A stretch of DNA of 23,428 nucleotides, from assembly GCA_001579985.1 (NCBI GenBank), contig LRSR01000127.1, positions 1 to 23,428 of the forward strand, written 5' to 3'. How positions within the stretch are numbered: the first letter of the stretch is position 1; each line of letters begins with the position of its first letter. The notes beneath the pieces are model-generated. The model was not told the origin of the DNA. It did not search any database and was given only the letters and a program-made list of their open reading frames with translations. Shown in pieces: positions 1 through 10,500 of this stretch. A program made the position numbers and the translations under genes. This stretch comes from Hypsibius dujardini (lineage: Eukaryota; Tardigrada; Eutardigrada; Parachela; Hypsibiidae).

Positions 1-921
1 AAATCCACTGGAGATGGCGCTACGCGCCAACCTAACCCGGTAGTGGATCAGATGAAAAGCTGCGGCGTGGACTGTTTTTCCCTTATTTTTCATGGTGACT
101 AAACTATCTATGCTTCACCGTTATGGCTCAACGAGCCTGTTTTTGGCGAAATTTCAAACTTTTGGGCAACTATTTTACTAGCCGAATCTGGTATACCGAC
201 GCTCGCTCGCTTTTTCTCTTTCTAAGTCATAATCAAAATTAGTTGACTAGATTAAATTTTAAATTTAGATTTAGATTTAGTGCAACTGCATTTTCTAGTT
301 TAATTTGGTTTCGTCAAATATAAATACTAAACCCAAGAAATTCGTCATTAAAAGTTTTAGTTTAGTTTTTTTAGTTTAGATTAGTTTAGTTTTGCCCTTT
401 CAATAATTATGGCATATACAGTACAGGATCTCACGGACATATCGTATCATTTTCAGCACAAAAAATGTCTCAACGGTGATCGGTGAACGGACATCTCAGC
501 CGACAATGGCTTATCCGCCCTGCCGGTAAATTTTAACCGCCCGGGCCAAACTCACCAAATTACCATTGTAGGGACAAATATACGGAAAAGCACGACTGTA
601 CAGTCAATCAGTCGAGCACAACGAGTAAGGTGCATGAAATCAGCCAATCAGAGAACACTGAATCATATTGAACGTTCACTCGAGTGCAGGGCCATATTGC
701 GGGAGGCGGGGCTTAGCTGTCCCTTGAGATCGCGAGCAGACGCGGTATCAATCAATCAATCAAGACGCAAATGGGACCTTGCTTCCATCGTCTTAGCGAT
801 AGGGAGAAGAATGCCTTCCAACTTGGTGACCATCCGCATACAATAAAAAGATCGACTCGGAAGCAACTAAGCTTGTGTTCATTTTTCACCGGACTCGGGA
901 AGCCCTGGCACCTTCCTTGCA
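1..921. other. upstream intergenic region, A+T-rich with repeat debris
   Basis: I see no coding exon here. Positions 240-400 are low-complexity TTTAGTTTAG/ATTTAGATTTAG sequence. Around 690-745 there is a stretch (GCTTAGCTGTCCCTTGAGAT...) closely resembling the right end of the fold-back element at 13275-13568 (GCGTAACTGTCCCTTGAGAT...), so this is probably a decayed copy of that family without a recognisable left end. Short reading frames at 634-846 and 771-1013 overlap the repeat and the lipase start region and look non-coding. Any promoter for the lipase gene would lie here, but no TATA box stands out. Confidence 0.5.
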
Positions 922-2694
922 ATGTCGGCCACCACTGTCGTTCTACTGGCCGTGACCTGTTCGGCGATTGTCTGTCTGGCCTCTACAGCTCCAGGGAGAA
1001 CTGTCCGCAATGAGAACGGCGTCAGGACTTCGAACAGCAAAGCCCTTGGTCTTGCACAAGCGGCGACTTCGCGTATGTAAAATCGTGAAAAATCACGATT
1101 CGGGCGGCGACTTCTTTCATCTTCTTTACAGGCAGGCGAAATTAAATATATTTCCTGCCAACTTACGTTTTCCACAACATATGCGGGAAGCCTTGTTTAT
1201 GTATCACAGAACGCATGACAATTCCTTTTTTAGACCGTTCAATTTGGTTCCTGTTTGTGGACTGCAGAAACTGCTGAAACTCCATTTGAACACCAGAAAT
1301 AATCCCAAGCATAGCGAAACGCAGATCCTGAATCCATATGATGCCTCCACCATCTTCAACTCCCACTTCAAGCCAGCGATGAAGACTCAAATTATCATTC
1401 ATGGGTTCTTTGATACCTACTGCATGGTGGCCTTGGTGGACGGTACAGACCTGATGCGTCCTCGCTGGTGCTCTGCTGTCTGTACCCTTGCCTGGAGTTG
1501 CCACTTTGTCTGTGTCTGTGTCTGTGTCTGTGTCTGTGTCTGTGTCTGTGTCTGTGTCTGTGTCTGCGTCTGCGTCTGTGTCTGCGTCTGTGTCTGTGTT
1601 TAGGTCTGTACCTGTGTCCTGGGTCTGTAATTGTGTCTGTGTTTGTGCCTTTGGCTGTTTTGGTATAGGCCTCCGCCTCTATCTTTTAGTCATTTGTCTG
1701 TCTTCGTGACATTGGCTGAATCTGTTCCCTCCCTACAGCAAACCGTCCAAGAACTGCTAAAAAACGGCGACCACAATGTCATCCGGTTAGATTGGTGTAA
1801 GTCAATTCACCTAACACACAGTTATACTTTTCCTCAATTTACGCACATGCCTGATTACTTCGGTTATGTGTTCCGGGCCTTTCTCGTTCAGCTCTTGGAA
1901 ACCTGCCACCTTACATGCAAGCAACCGCCAACTCCCGTCTAATCGGTTCGTACGTCGCCAAGTTCGCCCACCACCTCGGCGCCGTACATGGAGTCAGTCC
2001 GGCAGACATTCACATCATCGGTCACAGGTATGTGCCGATAGACATCATTTCAACATAACAAATCTCGTAAAGCAAATCGTCAAAATTTCGCAACTTTCGC
2101 AACAAGTTTCCCGGCTAAGTTTGGGAGCTCAAGCTGGCGGCTACGCAGGCACCATAACCCAGCAGCGTTACAACTTCACCATCGGTCGCATCACCGGCCT
2201 CGACCCTGCCGGTCCCTACTTCACCTGGCTTCCCACATCCATCAGACTGGATCCCAGCGATGCCGCTGTCGTCTTTACCGTGAGCGAATTATTCTTTCAA
2301 TAGAGTTTATTTAAAAAGTTTTGGTGGTAATTCTGCATTTTGAGTAATTTTATGTTCACCCAATCAGATCATCATCGACGGAGAGACAATCTTCAACCTG
2401 GCCTTCGGCTCACCCCAACCGATGGACCACTTAAGCACGCAAACTGCCACACACAATTAACATCGATAGAATTTAGAATATTTATTTTAATCATCGGATC
2501 AATTAACCCTTTGTCGTTAGTTTAGATTTCTATCCGAACGGCGGATTGAATCAGCTCGGCTGTGAAAACGGGTAAGATTGCTCAGGAGTAGACAGTACTA
2601 AACGAAACGTACAGTGTATATATTTGATAACGTGGAGTGCCCGATTTTTTTTGGGCTTTTTTTCTGTTTAAATCTTATTTTTACATTTTTATCG

Positions 2695-2778
<84 letters not shown>

Positions 2779-4246
2779 GTCTATACTTATCTGCATTTGT
2801 ACTGTTCAGAGTTTTGGCGGCTATTTTCGGCGGTCCCACAATGAACAGCTCTACTTTCGGTACATAATGAAAAGCCAGTCCACTTCTCACCACTTGATTA
2901 TTTATTTATTTATATTTATATTGTTTATGCTTCATTTCCAGATGCTTTAGGAACTTTGGCGGCGACAGCGCTGGAAACAGTGGCCTGCAATCACGTCCGT
3001 GCTCCTGTCCTCTTCCACGGTGCGAAAATACACTAAGAAAAACCCGGCGCTTTGTTTTATTCTGAAATTCATGACAGGTTGCCGAGCGTGTTGGTAAAAC
3101 TACTGTCAATTGGCCAACTTTTGCCTGTTATAATTTTTTTTAAACTACTCATAACGTTTTACCAACTTATGGTCAATTGGCCAACTTTTGCCTGTTCTAT
3201 TAAAAAAATTTACATGACGTCACCAGGTCCTCATTTTCCCATTTGGACATTCTTTTGAAAACACGGCGACCCAAGTTCATCCCATTTCGAAATTAGAAAT
3301 TTGCGAAGGTTCTTGGTAATTTCCATCTCGTTTTACTAGGTAAACTATAACGCTGAGTTTTGGGTTTAAAAATTGATTATCTATCGAAAAGTTTAAATTT
3401 AGTAAATCAAACGGACTTCGTCTAATAAAAGTTTTCAAAAGAGTGTCCGAATGGGATAAGGAGACGTGATGACGTCACGTGACGTTTTCTGAAAAAAAAA
3501 CACATAAAAAATCAAAGTTTGCAAACCTTAACTAGTTCTGTGGAAAAAAATAATTGGAAGCTGTAAACAATTGTTTCCTGCTAACACGTTCGACGAGCAG
3601 GCTTCAATTTTCAAAACAAAGAAAACAAAAACCGGGTTGCCCCTAACACTTATATTTATTCGCTCGATCATGCTCCTCCTTAACCATTTTTTCCTTTTTT
3701 TGTCATTCTAGAGAGCATTAACAACCCAGCCTGCACTATGAAATCTTTTCAATGTGACAACTACCAAGCTGTAAGCGGTCAAGAGAAGATTCACATTTTT
3801 GTGTGCATAGTTTGGGAATTCGAAAATGCATATACCGGTATTTACAGTAAGCAATAGAATTAAATCTAATGGAAGATCCTGGAAATGCATAAAAGGGGCG
3901 GGGCAGGAGTCGTACTTAAGCAATCAACTAATCAATCAGCGGAGCTTCCAAGCAATCAGAGCGGAGTTGATTGGTTGATTGTTCAATTATATCCCCTGCC
4001 CTGCCCCTTTTGCCTATTTCCGGGACCCTCCGTTAGATTAAATTCTGTCGCTTACTGTATAAATGTAATCAAGGTGTAACATGTGCCCAATTTTTTCTTC
4101 AGTTCCTCCGAGGTGAATGTTTCACTTGTCGCGGTCAACGCTGCGCTGCTCTCGGCTATCATGCTAATCTTGCTCTGGCATCTCCATATGTTACGAAGAA
4201 CTTCTATACCATTACGACGGCCCGATCACCCTTCTGCAGTAAGTAA
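922..4246 (+). CDS. secreted triacylglycerol lipase, pancreatic lipase family
   Basis: This is an alpha/beta-hydrolase that would cleave ester bonds of acylglycerols or phospholipids outside the cell. Proposed coding exons: 922-1072, about 1268-1426 (an earlier acceptor at 1234 is possible), 1739-1796, 1892-2027, 2120-2279, 2368-2438, 2521-2571, 2810-2859, 2942-3019, 3712-3770, 4103-4246. From 1268 to the stop they sum to 966 nt, that is 321 residues. Exon 1 starts with a signal peptide (MSATTVVLLAVTCSAIVCLA). Family motifs: IIHGFFD, NVIRLDW, IIGHSLGAQ (nucleophile Ser, codon split between exons 4 and 5), GRITGLDPAGP (Asp), DFYPNGG, ACNHVRA (His), ESINNPAC and C-terminal YTITTARSPFCSK-stop. 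Oddities: the usual IHTD motif reads IIID; exon 6 has no GT donor (a GC at 2439 keeps frame); the exon 1 to exon 2 phase is unresolved. Without PLAT domain it resembles short invertebrate lipases. It is convergent with the SLC5 gene, 275 bp stop to stop. Confidence 0.85.
1506..1602. repeat. hexanucleotide microsatellite (TGTGTC)n
   Basis: About 15 copies of a TGTGTC/TCTGTG unit, with TGCGTC variants toward the right end, inside the lipase intron 1427-1738. Less regular TCTGTGT-rich sequence continues to about 1660. It is open in all three plus-strand frames, which produces spurious Cys-Val, Leu-Cys and Ser-Val repeat peptides. Confidence 0.95.
2694..2782. repeat. tetranucleotide microsatellite (ATCT)n
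   Basis: Roughly 21 perfect ATCT/CTAT units in the lipase intron 2572-2809, ending about 30 bp before the acceptor of the 50-nt exon at 2810. Apparent Ile-Tyr-Leu-Ser peptides in this stretch are translation of the repeat. Confidence 0.95.
3105..3196. repeat. 24-bp direct repeat in a lipase intron
   Basis: GTCAATTGGCCAACTTTTGC... occurs at 3105-3129 and again at 3172-3196, 67 bp apart, within intron 3020-3711. The DNA between them also holds GTTGGTAAAAC and its near reverse complement GTTTTACCAAC, so the unit is partly palindromic. It may be part of, or next to, the fold-back element that starts at 3215. Confidence 0.7.
3215..3477. mobile_element. fold-back element with TGACGTCA ends
   Basis: An inverted repeat about 263 bp long, non-coding, in the lipase intron 3020-3711. 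The left arm runs TGACGTCACCAGGTCCTCAT..., with CCCATTTGGACATTCTTTTGAAAAC inside. The right arm ends with the reverse complement, carrying GTTTTCAAAAGAGTGTCCGA and TGACGTCA at 3470-3477. Arms of about 45-50 bp match imperfectly. The size and lack of coding capacity fit a MITE; no target duplication was resolved. Confidence 0.65.
3845..4057. mobile_element. MITE with CAGTAAGC terminal inverted repeats (copy 1)
   Basis: A 213-bp palindromic element in the lipase intron 3771-4102. The ends are CAGTAAGC and GCTTACTG, each flanked outside by TA, which suggests a Tc1/mariner-type TA target duplication. The outer 38 bp of each arm match imperfectly; inner arms contain GGGGCGGGGCAGG / CCCTGCCCTGCCCC and CAATCAACTAATCAATC-type sequence around a short centre near 3945. 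It ends about 45 bp before the last lipase exon. A related copy lies at 10681-10908. Confidence 0.8.
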
Positions 4247-4521
4247 CGGCAATTATTTATATGTTAAAAACGCACAGTCGTTTTCTAAATGCTCACCGAC
4301 TTGAAACGCAACATTTTTTTAATTACAAACGACAAGAGTAATCTTAAAGCAATTATTATAATTATTAATTATGAATTAAATTAATTAAAACAATTGTGAT
4401 ACGTAATTTAGGTTTCATTTTAAAGAAGTATTAATGTAAATTATTAGTATAATATCAGTATGTTTACATCCAGTTTTCACAGATGCCGTTGAGCTGTGCA
4501 CTAACACTTTACGGGGACTGT
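4247..4521. other. convergent intergenic region between lipase and SLC5 genes
   Basis: A 275-bp, strongly A+T-rich stretch between two facing stop codons. ATTAAA sequences occur on both strands (plus near 4375; minus from TTTAAT near 4319) and could act as variant polyadenylation signals, but there is no clear AATAAA for the lipase. Nothing coding is seen. Confidence 0.45.
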
Positions 4522-7500
4522 TTAGCGTATCCGTTTTCCATTGCGGTTCGGTTTCTTGCTCGCGGCATCATCGGTCGTATCATATTCAAAATGTTTCATA
4601 TCCAGCCCTTCCAGTGAAGAGTATTCGTATGGACGATGAGTCTCTCGTGTCGTCGCTTTCGTTTCCTTCTTGCTAGACACGCGGAAGAGTTTGTAGAGGA
4701 GAAACTGATCTGGGATATTTGACGCTTTTTGGCGGCCTAAAAAAAACATGATATACTAAAGTACCCAATCCAAGAAATCGGGCTTGTCCCTATCAATTCC
4801 CCTTATACAAGTGAAGCTGAACGCACATTCTCATCCAAAATTCACTTTGTAATCGATTGGTCTGTCAGACAAATATTTTCGGAAGCCAGGGGGCGGAGCT
4901 ATCAGACAATCTTCGAAAGGCTTAGACTACAAGTCCCGCCCACCCTTGTCCCGTCGCATCCTCGTTATTTTCGATTTTGACCGTTGTTCCCTAACTTGGT
5001 AAATCGAATAATTAATTTTTTTAGAATCCTTTATGTTTCCTTTTCACATAAAAATTGAAAGCCTAAATATTGAACCCTGCCTGCACGAGCAGGCAGACAG
5101 CGAGGGGGAGGGGACGGGGATTTGTAGCCTGAGCCTGTTCGAAAGCTTCGCTAAAACTAGTATCCTAGTCTGTTTAGAAAGTTCCTATAGCTCCGCCCCC
5201 TGGTTCTCGGAAAATTATGCCGATATGTATAAGTATGAGACAAATAAAAAAATCAGTGCCGGTTTCATTGTAAGGGACTTTGTGCTAGGCCCATCTGAGA
5301 AGATGCGGCTTTAGATTGTACAAAATGGGCCAGAGTGCGATCGTACCGGTGAGCAAGCTGACGATACTGGCCACTACCACCGTGACGGTGAAGCCGATTA
5401 TGCTGTAATACTGGTAGGAGATGCTGTAGATTGTCTTCAAACCAAATCCTTCCGGATTTCTGCAATATTAAGACCGGAAAGTGAGTCATCGATGTTAAGG
5501 ACGTAGAATGCAACTTGATAAGAAACGCGCCATGCCGACCTGAAACAGTTTTGTGAGGCAACATTCCCTGTGTTTGAGCAGTTCAACTTCTTCGACTCTT
5601 CCAGAATCACGGAAGGCACAGTTGCGCTTAAATATTTGTCTAATTCGGGGTCCGCCGTATTATGGAACGTCATGTTGAAGTGGCGACTATCTGGCAGCAG
5701 CGATGATGGACAGGAATCCGTGCTACCGAGCAGCGGTATTGAGGCTTTATGCGTGAACACCGAACCGATTCCCACCCAAAAAATCACCCCCAAACCCGCA
5801 ATTAGACCGATTCCGACGCCCTGCAATGAAATTCTCCCAGTTGGAAACCGTGAAATTACAATTGGTATGGGAAAACTGACAAAATTCAGTTAAAAGTAAT
5901 TGAAAACTTCATTCAACAAAATTTTCGGGTTTTTTTTCAGTCTTTCAAAAACAAAACAAAAAATTTGAATAGCCACTATTTAGTATTTCTGTCAAATAAA
6001 TTCGCCAAAAAAAAATAAAAACTGGAGCTACTAAAAAAGCTACGATTTTCTTCACTCAAGATACAGATAGCAAAATGACAATAATATTCAGTCAACTTCG
6101 GTTGAACAAGACAGGAACTAAAAATGTTAGTTACTAAAGAATTAATCTGAAATTATTTATTCAGTCAACTTCGGTTGAACAAGACATGGACTAAAAATCT
6201 TAGTTATTGAAGAAATTAATCTGAACTTATTTATTCAGTCAACTTCGGTTGAACAAGACATGGACTAGAAATGTTAGTTATTGAAGAATTAATCTGAACT
6301 TAATTATTCAGTCAACTAATTTTTGTTTGATTTGAAAAACTAATTCGCTTTGCCGTCACTACAAACAACGAATTCACTTTGCTAAGAGGTTTTTATTGGT
6401 GGTTGTTTTTATACAATTACTACCTTGGAATTGCAGAAAGGCAGCATCATTCCGCAGAAAAAGAGCGCCAACAGCGGTCCGCCACACATTCCGTACACCA
6501 TGAAGGAGAACTGCACTAGGCCACGCCCGACGAAAGAGGCCCCGAATGCAATCCCTATCGTCGCACATCCCACAACAACGGCTAAAAAACATCAACGAAA
6601 AAAATTGCGGCAAATGGTTTTACATTTTGTTGTTTTATTTTTTTTGTCTGGAGAGAAATGGTCGCAACATACAAAGAGCTTGCGACAGACGCATGTAGAA
6701 TTTTTCCCCGCCTCTTCCCTCGCGATTTTTCGAGCGCATAAAGGGCCTGACAAAGTCCTCGTTAATGACGACTACAATGCTGTTGACCCCGGAAGAAACG
6801 GTGCTGCGAAGAAAACAAATTTTGCGCTTGTTTTATCTCTGTTAATTCGATCGATTTCGGTGACCGCAAATTGGCTTTCGAAAAAATTTGCTGATTTACC
6901 TTAGAGTTGCACTACAGACAATGGCGGTGAAGAGGCCCGCGAAGCCCGGGATGAAAGAAACGATATCCAGCACGTATAACGCCGAGATTTGGTCAGGTCG
7001 CTGAATCCGTTTCGCCAGCAGAGGATCGCAACCTCGATAGTACGAGACCATGAGGAGGCCTACGCACCACAAGGCCACTTTCCATAAGCTGACCACTGGC
7101 CAATTAATGGCGAACATTCTGTATGTGCAAATCGATGAATTGTAATTTTTTTAATTGCTATTTATGCTTATATTTTGCATTTTTTGTTTTGAAAATTTCA
7201 GTTTCAAATTAAAAATTTTACAAGGTCAACTTAAATATAATTAAATATAATTAACCTTTCACATGCAAGAGGTTCCCGTGTCGTAATAAACAAGTGCTTT
7301 CTAATAATAATTTAATTTAATTTAAAAATATTAATTTAATTTATACGGTTATGTCACTATACTGCTCCACGATACCTTATACGTATACTTGAAGTTAAAA
7401 CAACATAGTTTCTTTTAGTGTATGAGGCAAAGTCCGTATTTCGACTCACCCTCCAGTTGGTCGATAAATCGACTCACTCATGCATTTCTCTTTGATGGCA

Positions 7501-10500
7501 GCTGCTTGATTGTTTGATTTGCTGTTCTATATCCTAGTATAGTATAGCACTTCTGGAAATTAAACAATCAAGTTTATGCTATAAAAGAAATGCATGAGTG
7601 AGCCGATTTATCGACCAACTGGAGGGTGAGCCGAAATACACACTTTTCCTCATACGTATTATGCATTTATCACGCTATTATTATTTATTGAATTCCGTTT
7701 TTTATTTCTGTAAATTTTTCTTGATTTACAGTACGATTATTCTTACTGTTGAGCTGCTCTCTTGGACTTGACCGAAAAGTACCGCTGCACCGTGGCCTGG
7801 TTCAGACCAATCGGTAGACCCTGGAAGAATCCGCCGAAGACCAACGTCCAGAACGTGTGCCGTATCGTTGGATTCGGATCGAAACTAAGTGCATTAAGGA
7901 ACACAGTTTATAGTGGTTCGAAATTGAGTGCATTTAAGGAACATAGTTCATAGTGGTTCAAAACTAAGTGCATTTTAGGAACACATTTTATAGTGGTCCA
8001 TGAGGGGAAATTCTCGCCAGTTTCCCGAGGTCTAACTTCAGGCATTATTCAAGTGCCAAATCTTCAGAGTCACTTCGAAATATTTTTTTTAGTTTAGTGA
8101 TAAGTATAAAAATAAGTATAAGTATAAGTATATAAGTATGTATGTCGCTAGTAAAGTCGGGCAAAGCTTTTTTTGGTGATATTTCAAAGTTAAGAAAACA
8201 CTGGAAGATTCCATTTCCTTTCATTTTATTGAAAAATGATGTTTTTTAGGAGTCATTAATTTACATTTATTAAATTAGAACTATATTAAATATGATCTTT
8301 TTGACACCATCCCATTCCAAATTTATTATGGAGTCGATAGGCATTAGCTCAAAAAAGTCTGAGGTCAGTGGGCGGAGCCGTACATATTAAAACCGGACAA
8401 CTTTGCGGAAACTATCGGTCCTGTTTGAAAAATACCCAGAACTCCGCCCCCTGATCTACGAAAAATATTTGAATGGTGGCAATCGACTCGAAATTAAATT
8501 TGAAATGGAACAGAAATTGTTTTTAAGTTACTTCTAAAATGCATAATTTTTATAGTGAAAATTAGGGATAATAAAATGAATCTCCTTGTTTTTCTAACTT
8601 TAAACTTTATCCCCAAAAACAACTTTGTCTGACTGTACCGGCGAAATACATTTTTATTTTCATCATTAAAGTACGTCTAAATATAAAAATAGTTGAAGTG
8701 ATTCTGAATTCGGCACTTGAATAATGCCTCAAGTAAGTCTAACCTGATGTTTAGCCGTCCCGTTTCCTGATTGTCCGCCCAGACTTGCGCGAAACCAGCA
8801 CTCTTAACCACGCCCACAATTAAAATGGTCAGCACTCCGAAGAACATCACGCCCATCTGAAAGGCATCTGTGAAAAGCGATATTTAGTTGCAGAAGGAGC
8901 TAGTTTTACTAGTGGTCTTCCCCGTATGGAGAATTTTTGTCAGCACTTCTGGAATTTAAATTAACCTGGATATTTAAAACAAGGTGACCGATGTATTTTA
9001 AATCCTTCACAAAAAAATTTGTTTATCAAACTATTAACTATTAATTATTTGTTAATTCGATTTTATGCACTAGATTTTATCTGTTCGATTTAATCCATTT
9101 ATTCATTTAACCATTTATTCATTTAACCGTTAAAGTATTTGTTGAACGCACCAGTCCAGACCACGGCCTTCATTCCCCCGAAGGAAGTGTACGCGGTGCA
9201 CACAAGACCACTCGTCACAATGCACACCCACAGCGGTAAGCCGGACACTGCAAAAAGCAATATTTAAAATTTCGAGAAAGACTCTACGAATTAAAACGGT
9301 TTTCGGGGATACCGTGTACCCTTAGGCACATCAATTGTAAAGTGATCGGTACCTTGACTCATGGCTAAGCTGAAAAATGACATACATTTTTTAGCTTTAA
9401 GCAACCATTATGATGAAATTATTAGAGAGAACTCAGTTGCACACACAGGAACTTACGATGGCGCGAATAAAACGATGGACATGTACAGAAGCTGAAATGT
9501 TCAAAATATCAGCCGTGATTAAGAAAAAATGGGTTTTCTGCTGGCGGTTCGATAAATCGTTGTTCTGTTACCGTACCATGTTAAAGATGAAGAGGAGGCA
9601 AGCGAGGCGGCGAATAGTTCCGCTGAATCGGTGCTCAAAATACTGAAATAACGTAAAAACTCACGCATCCAAAACTGAATAACACTAAATAAATAAATAA
9701 CACTAATAAATTATACTAATAAACAAATAATTAATACTAATTCCAATCATGAAACTTCATCTTAATACTGATATTCAATAATAATCCGAACACCAAAATA
9801 ATGGTTAAGCGGGCGAAGGATAACACTTATACTCAATAATAATATACCTAAAACGAACACGAAATCCAAATACCAAAAAATAATTCTAATACTAAAATGT
9901 ATCTAAAAACTCACCAATCCTATAATGTACGCGCAATATTTGTGAGTGCAATTTTGAAACATTTTTCTCCATTACCGATTTGAGTAGAATGGAATTGTAT
10001 GTAGACAGACGTACGTTACTATCAAGGAATTTACTCCACTTTCTTAGTTGAATATATTTTTTCTGTTTGATGTTATCGATGCATTTTCATCAGGTATTTA
10101 CGATTCCGTTAAAAAAATCGGTCAGAAACTACATTTCCTGTTTAAACAAAACTGCCGTTGGGTGATACTTAGAGGGCGCTTCTTATGTTACCGTATTAAG
10201 CACTAATAAACCGTTAAATTTACTGTCCTGTTTCTTTTTCTGCTGAAAGTTCTTATGCTGGATGCAAGTTCAGTAAACTCAATAATCAATTAGTGCATAA
10301 TAGAGTAACATACAAAGCGCCCTCTATGTACCACCAAAGGGAAGATTTTTATTTTTTTTAATGGAAGATAATAATTTTGGCCAATTTTCTGGACGGATTC
10401 AAAAATATCTGATGAAAATGCATCGATGACACCAAACAGAAATAATTATAAACTCGACTGGGAGAGTGGAGTAAATTCCTTGTATATAACTCACCTCATA

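Noticed and set aside
1-50. ATCCACT...AGTGGAT stem suggestive of a tRNA
   Set aside because: Length and internal arms do not fit a tRNA, and no A/B box pair is visible.
968-1709. Long plus-strand frames ending in Cys-Val, Leu-Cys or Ser-Val repeats
   Set aside because: They are translations of the TGTGTC microsatellite; only the part encoding the lipase exon before 1427 is real.
2614-2867. Ile-Tyr-Leu-Ser repeat peptides
   Set aside because: Translation of the ATCT tetranucleotide repeat inside a lipase intron.
4083-4304. Frame with an apparent transmembrane helix (VNAALLSAIMLILLWHLHM)
   Set aside because: It is a shadow of the last lipase exon, whose true frame reads FLRGECFTCRGQRCAALGYH and matches the family.
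4490-4680. Additional 3' lipase exon starting after TTTTCACAG at 4482
   Set aside because: It would read antisense through the SLC5 C-terminal exon and shows no lipase homology; the stop at 4244-4246 right after SPFCSK suits the family.
5570-5893. 107-codon plus-strand frame
   Set aside because: It lies opposite the SLC5 exon 5820-5540, which fits the transporter in frame and phase.
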